This document shows positions 25,857 to 32,871 of a DNA stretch of 64,000 bases, one piece after another. The notes beneath the pieces are model-generated. The model saw only the letters and a program-made list of their open reading frames with translations. It searched no databases and had not been told where the DNA came from. The DNA comes from an uncultured Clostridia bacterium (GTDB lineage: Bacteria; Bacillota; Clostridia; Christensenellales; Aristaeellaceae), in contig CALCQO010000004.1 of NCBI GenBank assembly GCA_937894675.1, forward strand, positions 62,001 through 126,000. The letters are read 5' to 3'. Made by a program: the position numbers and the translations under genes. The stretch's first letter is position 1, and each line of letters opens with the position of its first letter.

Positions 25857-26456
25857 TTATTTCAGGACTTCCTGGAGTGCGGTCAAAACAGCGGACTTGT
25901 TTGCCACATAGGTCGTAGGAACACCGTATTTTTCGGCGAGGGTATCGAACAGTTTGTCGGCGGTGTTGGCGTCTTCCACTACGATGCAGGCATCAGCGGC
26001 GGCGACAACGGGCTCGATGAACTTGTCGGACAGTTCGCCGCGGCGGGCAACGCCGCCAATGTGCATGGCGAGGATGGCGATTTCTTTTTCCTCGGCGAAA
26101 TCAATGACGGACTGGATGCGCTCCAGCTCCTGGTTGGCATCGATGCCGGCCGCGCCCAAACCCTTGGAGCTGCCGCCGATGACGATGATGATGGTGCCGG
26201 TATCCTCAGCCACGGTTTCGGGCTTGAGGAGGGCATCTTCCTTGTAGTTTTCCACTTTGTTCTTAACCAGCATGGTTTTCACCATCTGGAAGTCGGCGCT
26301 CTGGCCGGCGGAGGTCAGCAGATAGGGGCCTTCGAAAAAGAGCGCATCTTCTGCCGCGGCTTCCGCTTCGGGAGCGGGGGCGGCGGTTTCGGCCGCGAAA
26401 GCGGTAACACCCAGCAAGAGGGTGAGAGCGAGGAACAAGGTAATCAGTTTACGCAT
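25857..26456 (-). CDS. DUF6305-like secreted protein
   Basis: 199 aa from ATG 26456; GGAAAGGA spaces well to this ATG, whereas the ATG 9 nt earlier abuts it. Signal peptide RKLITLFLALTLLLGVTAFA, an acidic Ala/Glu-rich linker (AAPAPEAEAAAE), then a compact alpha/beta domain beginning GPYLLTSAGQSADFQMVKTML. It includes IIVIGGSSKGLGAAGIDANQELERIQ and HIGGVARRGELSDKFI. I associate this pattern with DUF6305, seen beside DctM-like permeases. No lipobox. Could be the substrate-binding component of the adjacent transporter; this is inferred from order (GGT, this, permease). Confidence 0.7.
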   Translation of the reverse strand: MRKLITLFLALTLLLGVTAFAAETAAPAPEAEAAAEDALFFEGPYLLTSAGQSADFQMVKTMLVKNKVENYKEDALLKPETVAEDTGTIIIVIGGSSKGLGAAGIDANQELERIQSVIDFAEEKEIAILAMHIGGVARRGELSDKFIEPVVAAADACIVVEDANTADKLFDTLAEKYGVPTTYVANKSAVLTALQEVLK

Positions 26457-26525
26457 GTGGTTCATTCCTTTCCGTATTTGAGTGTAGTATATCATACCCG
26501 CAAATGGGGTTGGATACCATGATTT

Positions 26526-28253
26526 TTAGAAACCCAGGGCTTTGCCGTCGCGGCGGGGATCCGCGCCGCCGTGCAGGGTGCCGTCTTCCTGATAGACAAT
26601 GCCCTGTACGCCGCCGAAGTAGAGGTTCCACTCGCCCCTGTCTTCCACCGCGTGGCCCATGGCTTCCAGGGCGGCGACGGTTTCGGGGGTCAGGCCCATG
26701 GCGCCGCCTTCAAAGACAATCTTGTTGCCGGCATTGTCAAAGATGCGGGGGGCGTCGATGGCTTCCTGAATGGTCATTCCATGGTCGATGACATGGGAGA
26801 TAACCTGGGCGACGGTGGGGAAGATGCGGGTGCCGCCGGGGGAGCCGACCGTCATGAAGGGCTTGCCTTCGGCTGTCAGGATGACGGTGGGGGTCATGGA
26901 GCTCAGCGGGCGCTTGCCGCCTTCGATGCGGTTGACGGACTCGGTGCCGGGCACAAAGTCGTCCATTTCGTCGTTGGCGATGAAGCCGTAGCCTTCAATA
27001 GCCACTTTGGAGCCCCAGAAGTAGTTGATGGTCTTGGTAACGGCCACCATGTTGCCCTGCTTGTCCGCGATGGAGAAGTGGGTGGTGGAGCCGGACTGGT
27101 ACTTGTAGGGGTCGTCCGCTTCGTAGGTGCCGCTCTTTTCCGGGTCAATCTTGTCGGCCAGGAGCTTGGCGTATTCCTTGCTGGTCAGGCCCTTGAGAGG
27201 CACATCCTGGAAGTCGGAGTCGGCCATGTACTTGGAGCGGTCGGCGAAAGCCATCTTGAAAGCCTCGGAGAACAGGTGCAGCGCGGGGGCGGAGCTGGGC
27301 TCCATCGCCTTCAGGTCGAAGTTCTCCAGAATGTTGAGGATCTCAATCAGGTGGGTGCCGCCGGAGGAAGCCGGGGGCGCGGAAATCAGCTGGTAGCCGC
27401 GGTAGGTGGACTTGACCGGCTCGCGCACCTTAACTTCGTAGTTCTCCAGATCCTGCAGGGTGATGACGCCGCCGTACTTCTGCACGGTGTTCACGAAAGC
27501 CTGGGCGACCTCGCCCTTGTAGAAGGCGTCCTTGCCGTTCTCGGCGATCATTTTCAGGGTCTTGGCCAGATCCGGGTTAGTGTAGTTGTGGCCGATTTCG
27601 TAGGGCAGGCCCAGCTCGTCCAGATAATAATGGCCAAGCTCGGGGTACTTGATCATGTAGTCGTAGCTGTCGGTGGCAGCCGCGTTCATGTTGAAGGATA
27701 CCAGGAAGCCCTCGGTGGCCAAATCAATGGCGGGCTGCATGACTTCCTGCCGGCTCATGGAGCCGTACTTTTCCAGGGCGTATTCCAGGCCGGCTACTTC
27801 GCCGGGGACGCCCACGGACTTGCCGCCTTCACTGGTCTGGCCGCCGATAACCTTGCCGTCTTCCCCAATGGGCCACAAGGCGGGGGTCGCCAGGGAGGGG
27901 GCTACCTCGCGGAAGTCGATGAAGACATCTTCACCCGTTTCGGCGGAGTGAATCAGCATAAAGCCGCCGCCGCCAAGGCCGGAGGTATAGGGCTCCACCA
28001 CGCCGATGGCGTAGGCGGTGGCGATGGCAGCGTCAATGGCGTTGCCGCCCTTTTCCAGAATGCTCAGCCCCGCGCGGGAAGCGTAGAAGTTGGAAGAAGC
28101 GACGACGCCGTTTTCACCCGTGGCGTCACGGTCGGTACGAAGGGGGTTGCCCTGTTCGTCGTAGGGTTTCCAAATCTCCTGAGCACTGGCAGCCATGGGC
28201 AACACCATGACCAGCGCTAGGAGAAGCGAGAAGAGTTTCAGATAGCGGCGCAT
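26526..28253 (-). CDS. ggt: Gamma-glutamyltransferase, secreted (copy 2)
   Basis: 575 aa, ATG 28253 behind AAGGAGG. Signal peptide RRYLKLFSLLLALVMVLPMAASA. Signatures EKGGNAIDAAIATAYAIGVVEPYTSGLGGGG, nucleophile T390 in GSTTHFS, PLSSMTPTVI and GSPGGTRIFPTVAQVI. First gene of an operon continuing into the DUF6305-like protein, DctM-like permease, 47-aa protein and two zinc hydrolases, so its products are likely taken up by that transporter. It differs from copy 1 through most of its length, so this is an older duplication or separate acquisition rather than a recent tandem copy. Confidence 0.95.
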   Translation of the reverse strand: MRRYLKLFSLLLALVMVLPMAASAQEIWKPYDEQGNPLRTDRDATGENGVVASSNFYASRAGLSILEKGGNAIDAAIATAYAIGVVEPYTSGLGGGGFMLIHSAETGEDVFIDFREVAPSLATPALWPIGEDGKVIGGQTSEGGKSVGVPGEVAGLEYALEKYGSMSRQEVMQPAIDLATEGFLVSFNMNAAATDSYDYMIKYPELGHYYLDELGLPYEIGHNYTNPDLAKTLKMIAENGKDAFYKGEVAQAFVNTVQKYGGVITLQDLENYEVKVREPVKSTYRGYQLISAPPASSGGTHLIEILNILENFDLKAMEPSSAPALHLFSEAFKMAFADRSKYMADSDFQDVPLKGLTSKEYAKLLADKIDPEKSGTYEADDPYKYQSGSTTHFSIADKQGNMVAVTKTINYFWGSKVAIEGYGFIANDEMDDFVPGTESVNRIEGGKRPLSSMTPTVILTAEGKPFMTVGSPGGTRIFPTVAQVISHVIDHGMTIQEAIDAPRIFDNAGNKIVFEGGAMGLTPETVAALEAMGHAVEDRGEWNLYFGGVQGIVYQEDGTLHGGADPRRDGKALGF

Positions 28254-28279
28254 ATGCTTTCCTCCTTATAATAGCCAAC

Positions 28280-28328
28280 AACCGGTGTACCGGTTATCGC
28301 GGATTGTGTTCCGGCGTTCCAACGCCGG
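28280..28328 (-). promoter_or_regulatory. Two perfect hairpins in the ggt copy 2 leader
   Basis: Palindromes AACCGGTGTACCGGTT (28280-28295) and CCGGCGTTCCAACGCCGG (28311-28328) lie in the short leader between promoter and ribosome site. Could be operator sites or mRNA structure. Confidence 0.55.
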
Positions 28329-28341
28329 GGTCGGTAGGTTT

Positions 28342-28370
28342 ATTGTAGCATAAGATCCTAACGATTTCAA
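28342..28370 (-). promoter_or_regulatory. Promoter of the GGT2-transporter operon
   Basis: Minus strand TTGAAA (28370-28365), 17 bp, TACAAT (28347-28342). Confidence 0.7.
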
Positions 28371-28492
28371 GAAAAGTCCGCTTGCTATACACATTTCTGA
28401 TTGATTATACAAAAGAAAATCGGGGGGCTTTTCCCCTGGGGAAACTGGGTTTTTGCCCCTTGTCCCCCGCGCCATCTTTTCGCTTCGCTTGC

Positions 28493-28521
28493 TTGACAAG
28501 GCTGGGGGCATCCGATATAAT
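28493..28521 (+). promoter_or_regulatory. Promoter of tRNA-Leu
   Basis: Consensus TTGACA (28493-28498), 17-bp spacer, TATAAT (28516-28521). Confidence 0.9.
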
Positions 28522-28541
28522 TGCTCTTGCTGTAAAAGCAC

Positions 28542-28626
28542 GCGGTTGTGGCGGAATCGGCATACGCGCACGTTTGAGGGGCGTGTGGTTAACACCGTAC
28601 GAGTTCAAGTCTCGTCAACCGCACCA
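28542..28626 (+). tRNA. tRNA-Leu (anticodon GAG), CCA encoded
   Basis: Type II tRNA: acceptor GCGGTTG/CAACCGC, D arm TGGCGGAATCGG, anticodon stem CACGT/GCGTG with loop TTGAGGG, a long variable arm, T arm ACGAGTTCAAGTCTCGT, discriminator A and genomic CCA. Confidence 0.93.
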
Positions 28627-28628
28627 GC

Positions 28629-28664
28629 AAACCCCCTGGAAACGCAAGTTTCCAGGGGGTTTTT
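28629..28664. terminator. Terminator after tRNA-Leu, also usable by the glutathione peroxidase gene
   Basis: AACCCCCTGGAAAC / GTTTCCAGGGGGTT stem followed by TTTTT on plus and a shorter T-run on minus. Confidence 0.88.
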
Positions 28665-28676
28665 CCATGCCCATTC

Positions 28677-29219
28677 CTACAGCAGCCCTTCCACCAGCTT
28701 TTCCAATTCCTTCATATCGTGATTGGGTTCAAAGCGGGCCTCCACGTTGCCCTGCCGGTCGATGACGAACTTGGTGAAGTTCCATTTGATGGCGGGGTTG
28801 TTTTTGTAGTCCCTGTCGATGGTTTTCATCATCGCGCCCATGGCCAGGGCTTTGGCGCCCTTGCCGAAGCCTTCAAAACCCTTCTGGGATTTGAGGTAGG
28901 TATACAGGGGCAGCTCGTGTTCCCCGTTCACATCGGATTTTTTCGCCCGGGGGAAAGTGGTGTTGTAGTGCAAGGCGCAGAAGGCCTGGATTTCCTCGTC
29001 CGTGCCCGGGGTCTGCCCGGCGAACTGGTTGCAGGGGATGTCCAGGATTTCCAGCCCCCTGTCCTTGTATTGCTCATACATCTTCTGCAAAGGCTCATAC
29101 TGGGGCGTAAAGCCGCAGCCGGTAGCCGTGTTGACAATCACCAGCACTTTTCCCTTGTACTGGGTAAGGGGCTGCTCCCGCCCGTCCGGCATAGGCAGCG
29201 TGTAATCATATATGCTCAT
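28677..29219 (-). CDS. Glutathione peroxidase family thiol peroxidase
   Basis: 180 aa, ATG 29219 behind GGGAGG. Family signatures: VNTATGCGFTPQY with the peroxidatic Cys (not selenocysteine) near residue 35, LDIPCNQFAGQTPG with the Gln and a second Cys, and IKWNFTKFVID with the Trp/Asn of the tetrad. Reduces peroxides; bacterial Cys forms of this family often use thioredoxin rather than glutathione. Monocistronic. Its position next to two GGT genes may be coincidence, since GGT acts outside the membrane. Confidence 0.93.
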   Translation of the reverse strand: MSIYDYTLPMPDGREQPLTQYKGKVLVIVNTATGCGFTPQYEPLQKMYEQYKDRGLEILDIPCNQFAGQTPGTDEEIQAFCALHYNTTFPRAKKSDVNGEHELPLYTYLKSQKGFEGFGKGAKALAMGAMMKTIDRDYKNNPAIKWNFTKFVIDRQGNVEARFEPNHDMKELEKLVEGLL

Positions 29220-29497
29220 GGTGAAACCTCCCTACTGTTCGTTTTGTTTTCTGTATGGAATATACCACCAAGCCCGCGCTTTCAGTATCCGCCTTCTCGA
29301 ATCGGTTTAATACGCGCGGCAAAGGAATATTGAGGCGCAAACTTAGAAAAGCAAAATTTATCCGTTAGAGCAAAAAATCTAAATTGTTTGGCAAGAATGC
29401 GGATTGTTCCCCCACCCTGCCCGTGTTACATTGACGGTAACTGAACCTGACGGCAAACCCAAGCCCGTCTGTACAGAGTTAGAAAGGATGGATCCCT

Positions 29498-30793
29498 ATG
29501 AAGAAACTGGTAAGCTTGCTTCTTGCCCTGGCCCTGATGCTGGGCGTTTTCCTGCCCGCGATGGCTGAGGAAGTAACCATCAAAGTGGCCGCCATTGAAA
29601 CCGCCTACGGCGCCGAAATGTGGACCGAGGTTTCTGAAGCCTTCACCGCCGCCACCGGCATCAAGGTTGACCTGGTCACCGACAAAAACCTGGAAGACGT
29701 GCTAAGCGCCACCATGAAAGCCGGCGAGTACCCCGACGTGGTGCACCTGGCCACCGGCCGCCCCGCCGCGCTGACCGAAACCCTGATCAAGGAACACCTG
29801 CTGGCTGACATCACCGATGTGCTGGCCATGACCGTTCCTGGCGAAGACAAGCTGGTGCAGGACAAAATCGCCGGCGGCTTTACCGCTTCTTCCCTGACCA
29901 ACCCCTACAGCGATGGCAAAACCTACCTGGCCCCCATGTTCTACAGCCCCTGCGGCCTGTTCTACCACGCCAACCTGCTGACCGAAAAGGGCTGGGAACT
30001 GCCCCAGACCTGGGATGAAATGTGGACCCTGGGCGACAAGGCCGCCGCGGAAGGCATCGCGCTGTTCGCGTACCCCACCGCCGGTTACTTTGACGCTTTC
30101 TTCTACGCGCTGCTCTACGAAGTAGGCGGCCCGGAGTTCTTTGACAAAGCCACCACCTACGCCGAAGGCATCTGGGACACCCCTGAAGCCAAGCAGGCCT
30201 TTGACATCGTTGCCAAGCTGGCCACCTACACCGAGAAATCCGTGCCCGCTAACGCCAACAACGACAACTTCCTGAAGAACCAGCAGCTGATTCTGGACAA
30301 CAAAGCCATCTTCATGCCCAACGGCACCTGGGTGATCGGCGAAATGAAGGATGCCCCCCGCGCCGACGGTTTTGCCTGGGGCTTCACCGCTCTGCCCGCC
30401 GTTGCCGAAGGCGGAGACCGCTACAGCTACACCTGGTTCGAGCAGATCTGGGTGCCCGAAGAAGCCGCCAACAAGGATGCCGCCAAGCAGTTCGTGGCCT
30501 TCATGTACTCTGACGCCGCCGCCGACATCTTTGCCAAGACCGGCGCCATCCAGCCCATCGTCGGCTTTGCTGACAAACTGGAAGGCGACAACAAGCTCTT
30601 CTTCTCCATCTATGACCAAGGCGCCAAGGCTGCCCTGGGCGCGTTTGCCGCCACCGATCCCGTGGAAGGCGTGAACTTTGCCGACACCGTGTTTGGCACC
30701 GTGAACTCCCTGGTTTCCGGCGACAAGACCGTGGAACAGTGGGTAGAGCAGATCAAAGCGGACAGCGACCTGCTGCGCGGCGCCCTGAAGTAA
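29498..30793 (+). CDS. Sugar ABC transporter substrate-binding protein
   Basis: 431 aa, ATG 29498 behind AGAAAGGA. The N-terminus KKLVSLLLALALMLGVFLPAMA-EE is a Sec signal ending AMA with no lipobox cysteine, unusual for a binding protein in a monoderm Firmicute. The rest is a type I/cluster B extracellular solute-binding fold (EVSEAFTAATGIKVDLV, MKAGEYPDVVHL, LAPMFYSPCGLFYHANLL, IFMPNGTWVIGEM). It delivers sugar to the two permeases downstream. The GH112 phosphorylase in the same operon points to a galactosyl-hexosamine disaccharide. A hairpin terminator separates it from the permease genes. No cognate ATPase gene is nearby, so a shared MsmX-like ATPase is likely. Confidence 0.9.
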   Translation: MKKLVSLLLALALMLGVFLPAMAEEVTIKVAAIETAYGAEMWTEVSEAFTAATGIKVDLVTDKNLEDVLSATMKAGEYPDVVHLATGRPAALTETLIKEHLLADITDVLAMTVPGEDKLVQDKIAGGFTASSLTNPYSDGKTYLAPMFYSPCGLFYHANLLTEKGWELPQTWDEMWTLGDKAAAEGIALFAYPTAGYFDAFFYALLYEVGGPEFFDKATTYAEGIWDTPEAKQAFDIVAKLATYTEKSVPANANNDNFLKNQQLILDNKAIFMPNGTWVIGEMKDAPRADGFAWGFTALPAVAEGGDRYSYTWFEQIWVPEEAANKDAAKQFVAFMYSDAAADIFAKTGAIQPIVGFADKLEGDNKLFFSIYDQGAKAALGAFAATDPVEGVNFADTVFGTVNSLVSGDKTVEQWVEQIKADSDLLRGALK

Positions 30794-30823
30794 GACCCCG
30801 CCGCTGATTCAAGCTATTCGAGT

Positions 30824-30863
30824 AGGCCGCGGTGAGCAGACCCCTGCTCCCCGCGGCCTTTTT
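30824..30863 (+). terminator. Intra-operon terminator between binding protein and permease genes
   Basis: AGGCCGCGG / CCGCGGCCT stem with T-run, 17 nt before the permease start; expected to give more binding protein than permease. Confidence 0.8.
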
Positions 30864-30880
30864 CCTGAAGGAGGCCTCTA

Positions 30881-31774
30881 TTGGATAAACACAAGGGACG
30901 CAGACTGTTCGCCTTCCTGTGCGTCGCGCCAGCGGTGATTCTGTTCATCATCTTCATGGTGATACCGACTTTCAATGTTTTCCGCATGTCCCTGTACCGC
31001 TGGGGCGGCTTCTCCGCCAGGCGCACCTTCATCGGGCTGGAAAACTTTACCCGCCTGTTCCAGGACATGAAGTTCATCCAATCCTTCCAGAACACCGTGT
31101 TTCTGGTGGTGCTGGTCAGCGTCATCACCCTGTCGCTGGCGCTGCTGTTCGCGGGCATCCTCTCCAGGGAGAAAATCAAGGGACAGAATTTCTTCCGCGT
31201 GGTGTTCTACATCCCCAACATCCTGTCGGTGGTCATTATCAGCGCCATTTTCAACGCCATCTATGACCCCCACAACGGCATGCTCAATTCCATCCTGGCA
31301 CTGTTTAAGCCGGAAGGCGCCGAGCCTGTGTACTGGCTGGGCACCCAGAGCATTGTGCTCTACTCCCTGGCCGGCGCCATGATCTGGCAGGCCGTGGGCT
31401 ACTACATGGTGATGTACATGGCCTCCATGGCTTCCATCCCCGAAGCCCTGTACGAGTCGGCCAACCTGGAAGGCGCCAGCCGGACAACCCAGTTTTTCCG
31501 CATCACCATTCCCCTGATCTGGACCAACATCCGCACCACCCTGACCTTCTTTATCATCAGCAGCATCAACCTGAGCTTTATGTTTGTCAAAGCGATGACA
31601 TCCGGCGGCCCAGACGGCAGCACGGAAGTGTTCCTGAGCTACATGTACAAGCAGGCTTACACCAATTCCGCCTACGGCTACGGCATGGCCATCGGCGTGG
31701 TGGTGTTTGTTTTCTCCTTCGTGCTAAGCGCCATCGTCAACGCGGTGACCCGGCGCGAAGTGATGGAAGTCTGA
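30881..31774 (+). CDS. Sugar ABC transporter permease 1 (MalF type)
   Basis: 297 aa. The frame opens with TTG at 30881, 9 nt after GAAGGAGG, and no ATG fits better (MDKHKGRRLFAFLCVAPAVILFIIF). Six membrane segments; EAA motif EALYESANLEGASRTTQFFRITIPLI near residue 190. Starts with the short N-terminal membrane helix typical of MalF-like subunits. It pairs with the permease encoded 13 bp downstream to import the sugar bound by the preceding protein. Confidence 0.92.
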   Translation: MDKHKGRRLFAFLCVAPAVILFIIFMVIPTFNVFRMSLYRWGGFSARRTFIGLENFTRLFQDMKFIQSFQNTVFLVVLVSVITLSLALLFAGILSREKIKGQNFFRVVFYIPNILSVVIISAIFNAIYDPHNGMLNSILALFKPEGAEPVYWLGTQSIVLYSLAGAMIWQAVGYYMVMYMASMASIPEALYESANLEGASRTTQFFRITIPLIWTNIRTTLTFFIISSINLSFMFVKAMTSGGPDGSTEVFLSYMYKQAYTNSAYGYGMAIGVVVFVFSFVLSAIVNAVTRREVMEV

Positions 31775-31787
31775 GGAGGGCGGCAGC

Positions 31788-32681
31788 ATGGAAAGAATAC
31801 AAACCAGGCGTTTCAACACAGACAACCTTTTTAAGGGCATCATCTACGCAGCCCTGATTCTGCTGGCCGTAGTTATCCTGGTGCCCCTTTTGTGGGTGGT
31901 GATGGCCTCCTTCAAGCAGAACAGCGAGTTTTACGGCAGCCCCTGGACGCCGCCACAAGGCTTGTACTGGCAGAACTTTACGGACGCGTGGACCACCGCG
32001 CGCATGGGCGAATTCATGCTCAACTCCGTTATCACCACCGCCCTGTCGCTGCTGCTGCTGCTGATTGTGGCGCTGCCGGCGGCCTATGTCCTCAGCCGTT
32101 TTTCCTTCCGGGGCAAAAAGGCGCTGAACACCATGTTCATGGGCGGGCTCTTTATCAACGTGAACTACATCGTGGTGCCCATCTTCCTGATGTTCGTGGA
32201 TGGGGACAAGTGGCTGCGGGGCATCGGGCTGCCCCCTGTTTTCCTGAACAATATCTATGTGCTGGCCCTGGTGTACGCCGCCACAGCGCTGCCCTTTACC
32301 ATCTACCTGCTGTCGGGCTATTTCATTACCCTGCCCAAAGCCTATGAGGAAGCGGCGTACATCGACGGTGCGTCCAACTTTGCCACCATGGTAAAAATCA
32401 TGTTCCCCATGGCCAAGCCCGCCATCATCACCGTGATTCTGTTCAACTTCCTGGCCTTCTGGAACGAGTATGTCATCGCTATGACCCTGCTGTCCGACCC
32501 CAAGGGCGCCAAGACCCTGCCGGTGGGGCTGATGAACCTGATGAAGGCGCAGAACGCCGCCGCGCAGTATGGGCGCATGTACGCCGGCCTGGTGCTGGTG
32601 ATGCTGCCCACCTTGATTCTGTACATGGCTGTGCAGCGCAAGCTGACCCAGGGGATGACGCTGGGCGGCCTGAAAGGATAA
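31788..32681 (+). CDS. Sugar ABC transporter permease 2 (MalG type)
   Basis: 297 aa, ATG 31788 behind GAGGAGGGCGG. Six membrane segments; EAA loop EEAAYIDGASNFATMVKIMFPMAKPAI near residue 185. The C-terminus TQGMTLGGLKG is the usual end of carbohydrate ABC permeases. It is followed two bases later by the 58-aa protein gene, so the operon continues without a break into the GH112 phosphorylase. Confidence 0.93.
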   Translation: MERIQTRRFNTDNLFKGIIYAALILLAVVILVPLLWVVMASFKQNSEFYGSPWTPPQGLYWQNFTDAWTTARMGEFMLNSVITTALSLLLLLIVALPAAYVLSRFSFRGKKALNTMFMGGLFINVNYIVVPIFLMFVDGDKWLRGIGLPPVFLNNIYVLALVYAATALPFTIYLLSGYFITLPKAYEEAAYIDGASNFATMVKIMFPMAKPAIITVILFNFLAFWNEYVIAMTLLSDPKGAKTLPVGLMNLMKAQNAAAQYGRMYAGLVLVMLPTLILYMAVQRKLTQGMTLGGLKG

Positions 32682-32683
32682 CG

Positions 32684-32860
32684 ATGGAGTATCGAGTAAA
32701 ACGCCTGCTGGGCATTTTGTATCTGGCACTATTCCTTTTGAGCTGTTATCTGGTATTATCTGGGCAGCGCAGCATCGGCTACACGGGCGTGGGCACCATG
32801 ATGCTGGGCCTGATTGGAATATTGTTAAGTCTATGGGGTTATAACATAAGAAACCGATAG
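32684..32860 (+). CDS. 58-residue two-helix membrane protein
   Basis: ATG 32684, two bases after the permease stop, with AAAGGA upstream. MEYRVKRLLGILYLALFLLSCYLVLSG forms the first helix, then a short polar loop (QRSIGYTG) and a second helix GTMMLGLIGILLSLWGYNI ending RNR. It resembles small proteins (possibly the DUF6903 group) found beside carbohydrate ABC permeases and GH112 genes; I am not certain of the family. Its coupling to the permease and phosphorylase genes suggests an accessory role in this uptake system. Confidence 0.75.
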   Translation: MEYRVKRLLGILYLALFLLSCYLVLSGQRSIGYTGVGTMMLGLIGILLSLWGYNIRNR

Positions 32861-32871
32861 GAGAGACACGG

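Noticed and set aside
26571..28220. 549-aa open frame on plus across ggt copy 2
   Set aside because: Antisense shadow of a clear GGT; composition biased (G, V, H) and no family features.
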